From NCBI GenBank assembly GCA_022567775.1, contig JADFGH010000111.1, positions 1 through 7,145 of the forward strand: DNA of 7,145 nt. Direction: 5' to 3'. The notes beneath the pieces are model-generated. The model was not told the DNA's origin. It saw only the letters and a program-made list of their open reading frames with translations, and searched no databases. Source of the stretch: Pseudomonadota bacterium (GTDB taxonomy: Bacteria > Pseudomonadota > Gammaproteobacteria > Steroidobacterales > Woeseiaceae). Numbering within the stretch: the stretch's first letter is position 1; every line of letters starts with the position of its first letter. Shown one piece after another: positions 1 through 6,644 of the stretch. The translations under genes and the position numbers were made by a program.

Positions 1-588
1 TCTGACCATGTGTTTCAGGAACGCGTTTGCAGTCACCGTGAGCGATAGCCAGTCACCGCTGCGCTTTACCTGGAAGTTGCTTATTTCCCGAATTGGCGTC
101 GATGCCTGGCAGCCGGCTGCCCTGAAAGCCGAAAAGTCGTGTTTGCCAAGCAGCGTTTCTGTTGCCTGTTGCATCGAGCGCTCATCAAGCGGCTCGTAAA
201 CCCACCAGGCACGATTACGCTGGAGCGCCGAGCGCACGCGCCGGTTCAGAATCAGGTAGCGATAGGTTCTGGACGTTGCAGAAAAACGCGCGTTAAATTC
301 ATCGTCGACAAAAGCGGCCCAGTTTATGTTGATATCGTCAGGCAGATAGGCGTTGACGCCCAGCAGCCAGCCCCTCCGGGTGCGCTCCGCACTGCTGTCA
401 AAATGCACTACCTGGCCTGATGCATGCACGCCGGTGTCGGTACGTCCGGCGCAGACCGTCTCTACGGGTTCATCCGCGACCCTGGTGATCGCGTCGTCGA
501 CGCGGGACTGTACACCGATACCGGTCTTCTGACGCTGCCAGCCGTTATAGGCTGTGCCGTCATACTCAATGCCGAGCGCGATGCGCAT
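1..588 (-). CDS. truA: tRNA pseudouridine synthase A, 5' part (runs off left edge)
   Basis: Translating the minus strand from the ATG at 588 gives 196 codons with no stop, open at the window edge. TruA isomerises uridines 38-40 in the anticodon arm of many tRNAs to pseudouridine, in the cytoplasm. Visible family signatures are the N-terminal strand IEYDGTAYNGWQRQ (residues 7-20), the catalytic block AGRTDTGVHASGQ (47-59) with Asp51 as the expected nucleophile, and FSATSRTYRYLI (102-113), whose Tyr109 fits the conserved active-site tyrosine. KHDFSAFRA and a final FLKHMVR also match the family. The full protein is usually 250-270 residues, so about a quarter is missing. An in-frame TAG lies four codons upstream of the ATG, so this is the only plausible start. 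No strong ribosome binding site is seen. The gene lies 53 bases downstream of fimV in the same direction, probably in the same transcript. Identity is near certain from the motifs. Confidence 0.96.
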   Translation of the reverse strand, partial: MRIALGIEYDGTAYNGWQRQKTGIGVQSRVDDAITRVADEPVETVCAGRTDTGVHASGQVVHFDSSAERTRRGWLLGVNAYLPDDININWAAFVDDEFNARFSATSRTYRYLILNRRVRSALQRNRAWWVYEPLDERSMQQATETLLGKHDFSAFRAAGCQASTPIREISNFQVKRSGDWLSLTVTANAFLKHMVR

Positions 589-641
589 AGTCGTGAACTA
601 ACGATGGAAAACTCACAATTACGCTGGCGGGCAAAAGCTAA

Positions 642-3600
642 TCAGGACGGAATGGAATCCAGTAATTGTTGCGCCTGCTGACGCTGGGCCTCGTCGCCCT
701 CGTCCAGCACCTCTTCGAGAATGTTGCGGGCACCGCCGGGATCACCCATGTCGACATACGCGCGTGCAAGATCCAGCTTGGTACCGACCTCGGTCATCGT
801 GGGAGCCTCGTGCAGGCCTGAATCCCCGGCCGCGAGCGCCTCCCGGGTCGGACTGTCCTCGTCTTGCGCGCCCGCATCACCAACGTCGAGATCGACATCG
901 CCTTGCGTGAGCACTGGCTGTTCGACCGTCGGGGCATCGCGACCCTGGTCGATGGTATCGCCAACTTCACTGACTTCGAGTACTCCTGTCAGATCATCGA
1001 GGTCGAGATCGATGTTGGTGCTGCCGGCGAGACTCGGCACCTCGCCAGTCTCATCCATCGACATGTCGCTGCTGAACGATTCTTTCGGCAGCGCTTCCGT
1101 GTGCTCAAAACCGAATTCACTGGCATCCGTAAGCACGGTTGATTCATCGCCATCCAGCGGTGCGCGCATGGTCATATCATCGTCTGACAATGGTGCAGCG
1201 GCATCACTCGCGCTTTCGATGGGTTTGTCCTCGCTCAGAACCTGAGTCTGTCCGGTCGCATCGAGCAGACTGGCATCGATGCCAACGTCAGTATCTTCGC
1301 CCGGAATCGCGAGGTTAGTGTCGGTAATATCTTCCAGTACCGGCATCTCGCCGGTCGCTGCAAGACTCTCATTGGTCTCGACGGTCTGACTTTCCGCCGT
1401 ATCCTCGAGATTCGGGGCTTGATAATCCAGCTCGTCATCGCCGGCAATTTGAGTATCTTCGAGACCGTCCAGGTTCAGGTTGAGGTCGTGGAGTTCTATT
1501 TCTGCAGTCATATCGGCAGTTTTGATGTCGTCCGCCTGATCGAGATCGACGAGACTCGCGATTTCTGTAGCATCAGCATCATCGGCCGCCACCGGACTTT
1601 CCCCGGTAGCCTCGAGTACTGCAAACTGCTGTTCGATCGTTGGTGTATCGGATGATCCCTCTGCCGTCGGCATTTCCGACGTTGCGTCCTGCAGCGACGC
1701 GTCGATCGTGGGTGACTCGGCGGTGTCGTCATCACTCCCGGCGCCAAGATCAATGACGTCGCCGCCCGCGCCGTCGGATTCGCTGGTGTCGAAATTCATG
1801 TCGAGCTCAGCGGCCTCCTCTACACCTTCGAACGACAGATCGATTGCTGGCTCGGCGTCACCGGCCGCCTCGAAATCCAGGTCGAGTTCACCGGCCTCTT
1901 CTCCACCTTCGAACGACAGATCGATTGCTTTTGTCGCGGCGGCGGCGCTGACACCCGAGAACAGCTCGTGATCGGACGCGATCTGCTGACCCATGATGAC
2001 AATCTTGTCCCAGTCCGGATTTTCGTCACCGCTGACCACCGCACGCAATCTGCCTGCCGCATCGATGAACGCGTCCCTGTTACCCCAGACGAAATAGATT
2101 TCGCATAGCTTCGCCAGCAAATCCTCGCGCTCGGATTCAACCTCAAGCGCGCCGTTGATAAGATCAGCGGCCTGGTCATAAAGGCCATACGCCATATGGA
2201 AGTCGGCTTCAGAGACTGGGTCTGCCTGATCGAGATTGAGCGCGGTGTCGCTGTGGAAGGTATCGTCGAGCGCCTTGTTGGGGCTCGTCGCCTCGACCGA
2301 ATCCGGGACCAGCGTTGCATCGGTCACCACTTCCACTTCCGGTACCTCAGGCTCGGCCTCGGTGGCGGGGAACGCGGCGGTGTCCGTCATCAAATCTTGT
2401 CCGGCTTCCGGCTGCACAGCCTCGCCGATGGGCACCTCAGCTGTGTCCATGTCCTCGCCGATGGGCACTTCAGCTGTGTCCATGTCCATCAACAGGTCTT
2501 CTTCGGGCTCCGGCGCCGTGGGCTCGACCTCGACGACTGTCGCCGCGAAGGTGTCCAGCATCGAATCTTCATCGGCAACCGGTACTGTTTCCTGCTCGAC
2601 AACAACGATTGCGTCATCGTCTTCTTTGGCCAGTGCCCGCAGGCGTTCCGTCGACGCCAGGGACTCGCCGCCGTCCATGTCATCCTGTTCCAGCGATTCC
2701 CACACACCGGTGGAGTCTTCGTCATCACCACGTCCGGCGCGGCGCGCGAACCAAACCAGCAGGGCAATTGCCAGTAGCAATGCGCCACCGATAATGCCCC
2801 AGATGCTGTCGGCGTAACCCAGAATGATGTCGACGTAACCCTTTATCGTGTCGATCACCGTGTCGATCAGGCTTTTGTCGCGTGGTCTTGCGGCAACGAC
2901 CTGTGGGGCCGGCACCGTGTCCGCAACTTCCGGCGTGCTGTCAGCGACAACCTCATCATCGACAACCTCATCATCGGCCAGCAGGTCGTCATCGATGGCG
3001 GCCGGTTCGGCATCATCGGCCAGCGCGTCATCCGCATCGTCGATGCCGGTATCGTCAACAACATCGTCGAGCGGTAACGGCTCCGGCGGTTCTTCGCCAC
3101 GCAGCTCCGCCAGCTCGGCACGAAGTGCCGCCAGCTCGTTGTCGCTGATCTCGATCAGCGAATCCTGGTGATCGGCCAGCACTCCCTCGAGTTCGTTGAT
3201 TCTCGCTTCATCCGCACTGATGAGATCGTCAACCGCCTCGTCGTCCGCCATCTGGCCCACATCGTCGTCGAACAGGTCGACATCGTCGTCAGGCGGGACC
3301 AGCGTCAGGGCCGGCTGAGATTGCGTGTCAACATCCACTGTGCCACCACCCCAGGCCGCGTTCTGCCGCCGAACCTCAGCCAGCGCATCGCCACGACTGA
3401 TGCGGAACACTTCATCCGCACTTGGAATCCTTAAGGTCGCGCCTGCGGACATGACATTGATGTTGCCGGCAAAAGCCTGCGGATTCGCCTCGTAAATCGC
3501 CAACATCGTCTGATTCATCGTCAATCGGGAATCAGGCCGCACACGTGACGCAATGCCCCACAAGGTGTCGCCGCGCTGGATAAGGAGATCACCGCCGGCG

Positions 3601-4229
3601 CGGGTATCGAAATCCGGCTGACCCAGGGTCGCTGAGGGCTCATCTGGCGGAGCGGAAGGCGCGGGCTGCTCTGCCTGGGCGGATTGTGAGGGTGCCGGCG
3701 CGACAGGTTGCTGTGCGGGTGGCGAAGCCGGTGGTTGCGGCGCAGGCCGCTGAATCTGACCGCTGTCGGTTTGCGCTGCGCGCGTCGGCGCGGTTACCGC
3801 TTGCGTCGATTGCGTTACCGGCGGCGGCGCAAACGTTGGCGGATCGAGTAGCAAGGTATATTCACGCAACAAACGGCCGCGTGGCCAGACTGCTTCAACA
3901 AGAAAAGTGATAAATGGTTCTGTAATCGGATCCAGCGAAGTAATTCTGACGACGTTTCCGTCTGCGCCGCCTGATTTGACGATTCGCATTCGCACACGCG
4001 ATAAATACAACGGCCGGTCAAGATCATATCGGGCAAACGTTTCGGCGGACGCGAGCTGAACAGAAAGGTTATCGAGATCTTCGGCGGTTGCTGCAAGCAG
4101 TTCAATTTCTGCCCGCAATGGTTCGTTAAGCGCCGAACTCAATCGGATATCGCCGAGCCCAAGGGCCCACGACTGACTCGCAAGCAGCAATGGCAGCAGC
4201 AGCCACAGGCGTTTAAGTCTTGCCGACAT
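642..4229 (-). CDS. fimV: FimV/HubP family polar hub protein, LysM and TPR domains
   Basis: The gene encodes 1195 residues from the ATG at 4229. This start is preferred over an in-frame TTG at 4295 because it opens directly on a signal peptide (1-22, cleavage after SQSWA) and has GGGGA 8 bases upstream. In order: FimV N-terminal domain (about 23-130, beginning LGLGDIRLSSALNEPL), Pro/Ala/Gln-rich linker (133-205), LysM peptidoglycan-binding domain (about 213-272, with RGDTLWGIA), acidic linker with a probable coiled coil (335-378), more acidic sequence, a membrane segment (about 476-495) followed by RRAGR, a long acidic cytoplasmic part with a TPR-like block (672-760), degenerate repeats (765-1130), and the FimV C-terminal domain (about 1142-1195, EVGTKLDLARAYVDMGD). 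Characterised relatives bind peptidoglycan and organise the cell pole: FimV supports type IV pilus assembly, twitching and cAMP signalling in Pseudomonas, and HubP recruits ParA-like ATPases in Vibrio. The partner here is unknown. No pilus gene lies in the window, so a pilus role is inferred. Confidence 0.95.
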   Translation of the reverse strand: MSARLKRLWLLLPLLLASQSWALGLGDIRLSSALNEPLRAEIELLAATAEDLDNLSVQLASAETFARYDLDRPLYLSRVRMRIVKSGGADGNVVRITSLDPITEPFITFLVEAVWPRGRLLREYTLLLDPPTFAPPPVTQSTQAVTAPTRAAQTDSGQIQRPAPQPPASPPAQQPVAPAPSQSAQAEQPAPSAPPDEPSATLGQPDFDTRAGGDLLIQRGDTLWGIASRVRPDSRLTMNQTMLAIYEANPQAFAGNINVMSAGATLRIPSADEVFRISRGDALAEVRRQNAAWGGGTVDVDTQSQPALTLVPPDDDVDLFDDDVGQMADDEAVDDLISADEARINELEGVLADHQDSLIEISDNELAALRAELAELRGEEPPEPLPLDDVVDDTGIDDADDALADDAEPAAIDDDLLADDEVVDDEVVADSTPEVADTVPAPQVVAARPRDKSLIDTVIDTIKGYVDIILGYADSIWGIIGGALLLAIALLVWFARRAGRGDDEDSTGVWESLEQDDMDGGESLASTERLRALAKEDDDAIVVVEQETVPVADEDSMLDTFAATVVEVEPTAPEPEEDLLMDMDTAEVPIGEDMDTAEVPIGEAVQPEAGQDLMTDTAAFPATEAEPEVPEVEVVTDATLVPDSVEATSPNKALDDTFHSDTALNLDQADPVSEADFHMAYGLYDQAADLINGALEVESEREDLLAKLCEIYFVWGNRDAFIDAAGRLRAVVSGDENPDWDKIVIMGQQIASDHELFSGVSAAAATKAIDLSFEGGEEAGELDLDFEAAGDAEPAIDLSFEGVEEAAELDMNFDTSESDGAGGDVIDLGAGSDDDTAESPTIDASLQDATSEMPTAEGSSDTPTIEQQFAVLEATGESPVAADDADATEIASLVDLDQADDIKTADMTAEIELHDLNLNLDGLEDTQIAGDDELDYQAPNLEDTAESQTVETNESLAATGEMPVLEDITDTNLAIPGEDTDVGIDASLLDATGQTQVLSEDKPIESASDAAAPLSDDDMTMRAPLDGDESTVLTDASEFGFEHTEALPKESFSSDMSMDETGEVPSLAGSTNIDLDLDDLTGVLEVSEVGDTIDQGRDAPTVEQPVLTQGDVDLDVGDAGAQDEDSPTREALAAGDSGLHEAPTMTEVGTKLDLARAYVDMGDPGGARNILEEVLDEGDEAQRQQAQQLLDSIPS
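1801..1929 (-). repeat. 81-base-period repeat inside fimV
   Basis: The 48-base blocks 1882-1929 and 1801-1848 match at 44 of 48 positions and are offset by 81 bases, exactly 27 codons. They encode AIDLSFEGGEEAGELD (768-783) and AIDLSFEGVEEAAELD (795-810) of FimV, just after the TPR-like block. The sequence between the blocks is less conserved. Confidence 0.88.
2418..2483 (-). repeat. 33-base tandem duplication inside fimV
   Basis: Two adjacent 33-base units (2451-2483 and 2418-2450) match at 30 of 33 positions and encode MDTAEVPIGED followed by MDTAEVPIGEA, residues 583-604 of FimV, in the cytoplasmic acidic part. The near identity at the DNA level points to a recent in-frame duplication by slippage or unequal exchange. 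Confidence 0.9.
2946..2975 (-). repeat. 15-base perfect tandem repeat inside fimV
   Basis: GACAACCTCATCATC occurs twice in a row without mismatch on the plus strand. On the coding strand it gives the repeated acidic pentamer DDEVV in residues 419-428 of FimV, in the acidic linker before the membrane segment. It adds length in-frame and is likely prone to slippage. Confidence 0.85.
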
Positions 4230-4237
4230 ATTAATTT

Positions 4238-4248
4238 TCCCCAGCTCC
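4238..4248 (-). promoter_or_regulatory. ribosome binding site of fimV
   Basis: The minus strand reads GGAGCTGGGGA here, ending 8 bases before the ATG at 4229. The GGGGA part has good Shine-Dalgarno spacing, while the GGAG part is 15 bases away. The upstream TTG at 4295 would place this site inside coding sequence and lacks a signal peptide, so this site decides the start. Confidence 0.6.
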
Positions 4249-4269
4249 CAATACCTGTTAGATCGGACT

Positions 4270-4295
4270 GCTCCGGAGCTTGAATCCTGATTCAA
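4270..4295. repeat. two abutting palindromes upstream of fimV
   Basis: GCTCCGGAGC (4270-4279) is a perfect 10-base palindrome. It is followed directly by TTGAATCCTGATTCAA (4280-4295), two perfect 7-base arms around a 2-base centre. They lie in the 99-base asd-fimV gap, 41 bases before the fimV start. The 2-base centre suits a dimeric DNA-binding protein better than an RNA hairpin, and there is no T-run for a terminator. The role is unknown. Confidence 0.5.
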
Positions 4296-4310
4296 AGATG
4301 GCTCTAAGGT

Positions 4311-4321
4311 TTGCCGGGCAA
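4311..4321. repeat. short dyad just after asd
   Basis: TTGCCGGGCAA has perfect 5-base arms around one base and starts the asd-fimV gap, 7 bases after the asd stop codon region. It is too short for a terminator by itself. It is noted because it is the third dyad in the same 99 bases. Confidence 0.3.
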
Positions 4322-4328
4322 CTATAGC

Positions 4329-5351
4329 TTATAAATGGTTTTTGGCCAATATTTCAGCTATTTGGACGCTATTTAGAGCAGCGCCCTTACGTATGTTATC
4401 AGACACAATCCATAGGTTGATGCCACTCGCATGACTGATATCTTCGCGCACCCGACCCACGTATACCGGGTCGTTTCCCGAGCTTTCTGTGACCGCGGTC
4501 GGATATTGGCCGGCCTCTGTCCCATCCATCAGTTCGACACCGGCCGCATTTCGCAGCAATTCGCAAACATCCCTGGCAGAAATCTTCGTTTCGGTCTCGA
4601 TATGTACCGCTTCCGAGTGCCCGAAAAACACCGGAATACGAACGGCCGTCGGATTGATAGCGATGCTGTCATCATCAAGAATCTTTCTCGTTTCCCAGAC
4701 CAGCTTCATTTCCTCCCTGGTGTAACCATTGTCCAGAAATTCATCGATATGCGGCACCGCGTTGAACGCAATTTGCTTCGCGTCACCTGCGATTTCGAGT
4801 GGCCTGCCATTCAGGAGTTCCGATGTTTGCCTGGCCAGTTCCTTCACCGCGCTTCTTCCGGCCCCCGATACCGATTGATAGGTCGCAACATTGATGCGCT
4901 TTATGCCGACCGCGTCGTAAATCGGCTTCAACGCAACAACCAATTGAATGGTAGAGCAGTTCGGGTTTGCAATGATTCCCGATTGTGCGTATTCCGCAAT
5001 TTTTTCCGGGTTGACCTCCGGGACCACGAGTGGAACCTCATCGTCATATCGAAATCGCGAAGTGTTATCGATGACGACACAACCGGCGGCCGACGCTTTG
5101 GGCGCATAAACATCAGAAACAGACGCGCCGGCAGAAAACAATCCGATTTTGCATTGCGAAAAATCGAATTCCGCAAGATCGGATACCGCCAGGGATTTAT
5201 TGCCAAACATCACCGTCTTGCCGACAGATCGCTCACTGGCGAGCGCATGGACCTTGCCAACCGGAAATTTTCGCTCCGCGAGGATCTCCAGCATTGCCTC
5301 ACCGACTACGCCGGTCGCGCCAACAACAGCAATATCGATTGCACCTGGCAT
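4329..5351 (-). CDS. asd: aspartate-semialdehyde dehydrogenase
   Basis: This 340-residue protein catalyses the NADPH-dependent reductive dephosphorylation of aspartyl-4-phosphate to aspartate semialdehyde. This is the branch point to lysine and diaminopimelate, threonine, methionine and isoleucine. The N-terminal Rossmann motif is VVGATGVVGE (9-18). The active-site loop is IANPNCSTIQ (127-136), with Cys132 as the expected nucleophile. YQSVSGAG (158-165) carries Gln159, and RIPVFFGHSEAVHIE (238-252) carries Arg238 and the general base His245. Length and motifs fit the shorter Asd type found in Pseudomonas and Gram-positives rather than the roughly 367-residue enterobacterial form. The intact cysteine and histidine argue that this is the enzyme and not a non-catalytic Usg-like paralogue, which can also neighbour truA or fimV. 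The ATG at 5351 places the Rossmann motif at the usual distance; an AGGA lies 12 bases upstream, rather far. A 185-base gap separates it from aroC, so it may have its own promoter. fimV follows after 99 bases. Confidence 0.96.
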   Translation of the reverse strand: MPGAIDIAVVGATGVVGEAMLEILAERKFPVGKVHALASERSVGKTVMFGNKSLAVSDLAEFDFSQCKIGLFSAGASVSDVYAPKASAAGCVVIDNTSRFRYDDEVPLVVPEVNPEKIAEYAQSGIIANPNCSTIQLVVALKPIYDAVGIKRINVATYQSVSGAGRSAVKELARQTSELLNGRPLEIAGDAKQIAFNAVPHIDEFLDNGYTREEMKLVWETRKILDDDSIAINPTAVRIPVFFGHSEAVHIETETKISARDVCELLRNAAGVELMDGTEAGQYPTAVTESSGNDPVYVGRVREDISHASGINLWIVSDNIRKGAALNSVQIAEILAKNHL

Positions 5352-5363
5352 CTAGGACACTAT

Positions 5364-5367
5364 TCCT
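5364..5367 (-). promoter_or_regulatory. possible ribosome binding site of asd
   Basis: AGGA on the minus strand lies 12 bases before the asd ATG at 5351. The spacing is longer than optimal, so initiation may be moderate. No better purine-rich stretch is seen closer to the start. Confidence 0.35.
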
Positions 5368-5436
5368 GCATGAAAAATAAGAGAATTGGAACCCTACAAG
5401 CGAAACGTCATTCGGGTGAATATGCAATTTTCTGGC

Positions 5437-5467
5437 ATAGTACTAAAGATCAATCCTCACCGATCAA
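5437..5467 (-). promoter_or_regulatory. weak sigma70-like promoter candidate for asd
   Basis: On the minus strand a TTGATC (5467-5462) could serve as the -35 element, with TACTAT (5442-5437) at 19 bases or the overlapping TAGTAC (5445-5440) at 16 bases as the -10. Both spacings are off the 17-base optimum. The AT-rich stretch stands out from the GC-richer genes around it. A transcript starting just after it would have a leader of roughly 80 bases before asd. This is judged by eye only. Confidence 0.2.
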
Positions 5468-5498
5468 GAAATTCCGAATGTTCAAAGCGGGAGGATTG
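5451..5498. repeat. spaced inverted repeat in the aroC-asd gap
   Basis: CAATCCTC (5451-5458) and GAGGATTG (5491-5498) are perfect 8-base inverted arms separated by 32 bases. The loop contains the small dyad ATTCCGAAT (5471-5479) and the putative -35 TTGATC. The 32-base loop and the absence of a following T-run make a Rho-independent terminator unlikely. It could be a paired regulator site or a leader stem, or chance. Confidence 0.3.
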
Positions 5499-5536
5499 GG
5501 GGCGGGCTCCTGCAGGCGGTCTCGTACGATACTTTC

Positions 5537-6640
5537 CTAGCTTTCGGTCCTGGCTGGAATTGTTGGTGTCTCCGAATCGACATCGGCATTTTGCCCGCGA
5601 TGGCGCAGGTAATGATCCATTAACACCAGGGCAACCATCGCCTCGGCGATCGGCGTCGCACGCAGGCCAACGCAGGGATCATGGCGCCCGTGGGTAATTA
5701 TCTCTGACTTCCTGCCTGCCTTGTCCACGGTTGCACCAGCCTTCGGGATACTCGACGTCGGTTTCAGCGCGATGCTGGCAAGGATGTCCTGGCCGGAAGA
5801 AATGCCGCCCAGCGTGCCTCCGGCATCGTTCTTGTCGAACCCGTCAGGCGACATCTCATCGCGGTGTTCGCTGCCTTTCTGACTGACCGCCGCAAAACCG
5901 GCGCCCAGTTCCACACCCTTGACCGCGTTGATGCTCATCAAGCCGCGCGCCAGGTCGGCCTCGAGCTTGTCGAACACGGGCTCGCCGAGGCCAGGCGGCA
6001 CGTTGCTGGCAAGCACGCTGATCTTCGCGCCGATGGAATCGCCTTGCTGCCTGAGATCATCCATGAAACTCTCGAGCTCGCTGATCTTGTCCGGATCTGC
6101 ACAGAAAAACGGGTTCTTGTTGACGAATTCAAGGTCCCGTGCTTCGAGCTGGATAGGACCCAGTTGTGAAAGATAACCTTTTATCTCGATGCCAAGCCTC
6201 TCCCTGAGATATTTCCTGGCGATTGCTCCGGACGCAACACGCATCGTCGTTTCCCGGGCTGACGACCGGCCGCCGCCCCGATAATCACGCATGCCATACT
6301 TTTGCTGATACGTGTAGTCGGCGTGACCCGGGCGAAACTTGTCCTTGATGTCACTGTAATCACGCGAACGCTGATCTGTGTTCTCGATTAACAACCCGAT
6401 CGGCGTGCCGGTGGTCTTTCCTTCAAACACACCGGAGAGAATCCTGACCTGGTCAGCTTCCTGGCGCTGTGTCGTGTACCGTGACTTCCCGGGCCGGCGG
6501 CGTTCGAGGTCCACCTGGATATCGGCCTCGCTCAGTTCCAATCCGGGTGGACAGCCGTCGACGACACAGCCCATTGCCGGACCATGGCTTTCACCGAAAG
6601 TCGTCACTGTAAAAAGTCGCCCGAAGCTGTTGCCTGACAT
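5537..6640 (-). CDS. aroC: chorismate synthase
   Basis: AroC converts 5-enolpyruvylshikimate-3-phosphate to chorismate with release of phosphate, using reduced FMN. It is the last common step to the aromatic amino acids, folate and quinones, in the cytoplasm. The 367-residue product begins [20 protein letters not shown], aligning with the usual AroC N-terminus. His19 in GESHG is one conserved histidine. Other signatures are [10 protein letters not shown] (102-111), [12 protein letters not shown] (120-131), and [18 protein letters not shown] (318-335), where the histidine and aspartate are expected at the active site. The ATG at 6640 is chosen over an in-frame TTG at 6676, which would add 12 unmatched residues and overlap prmB by 32 bases. 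The start is only 4 bases past the prmB stop and the sequence before it (AGCAGG) abuts the ATG, so expression probably depends on translational coupling with prmB. A short C-terminal tail ([10 protein letters not shown]) is ordinary. No convincing terminator follows the stop. Confidence 0.97.
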   Translation of the reverse strand: MSGNSFGRLFTVTTFGESHGPAMGCVVDGCPPGLELSEADIQVDLERRRPGKSRYTTQRQEADQVRILSGVFEGKTTGTPIGLLIENTDQRSRDYSDIKDKFRPGHADYTYQQKYGMRDYRGGGRSSARETTMRVASGAIARKYLRERLGIEIKGYLSQLGPIQLEARDLEFVNKNPFFCADPDKISELESFMDDLRQQGDSIGAKISVLASNVPPGLGEPVFDKLEADLARGLMSINAVKGVELGAGFAAVSQKGSEHRDEMSPDGFDKNDAGGTLGGISSGQDILASIALKPTSSIPKAGATVDKAGRKSEIITHGRHDPCVGLRATPIAEAMVALVLMDHYLRHRGQNADVDSETPTIPARTES

Positions 6641-6644
6641 CCTG

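Noticed and set aside
2196..2817. Two overlapping plus-strand open frames of 193 codons each, antisense to fimV
   Set aside because: They mirror the low-complexity acidic codons of fimV (Asp/Glu codons read backwards give Ser, Val, Ile, Arg), show repeats only because fimV does, and have no domain.
2940..3070. CRISPR-like or satellite repeat array, because of repeated CATCATCGGCCAGC and CCTCATCATC strings
   Set aside because: The repeats are in frame, irregularly spaced, and simply encode acidic tracts of FimV (Asp, Glu, Leu, Ala). There are no unique spacers.
4230..4295. N-terminal extension of fimV from a TTG at 4295
   Set aside because: It would add 22 residues (starting NQDSSSGAVRS) before an obvious signal peptide, and the proper start at 4229 has a well-spaced GGGGA.
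5500..5536. Rho-independent terminator after aroC
   Set aside because: The region is GC-rich and contains the palindrome CCTGCAGG, but I find no stable hairpin followed by a T-run on the minus strand.
4431..5540. A 369-codon open frame on the plus strand across all of asd and the aroC-asd gap
   Set aside because: It lies antisense to a clear asd with all catalytic residues, its translation is rich in Arg with no recognisable domain, and its start has no family support. It looks like a shadow of asd codon use, although its extension through the gap is by chance long.
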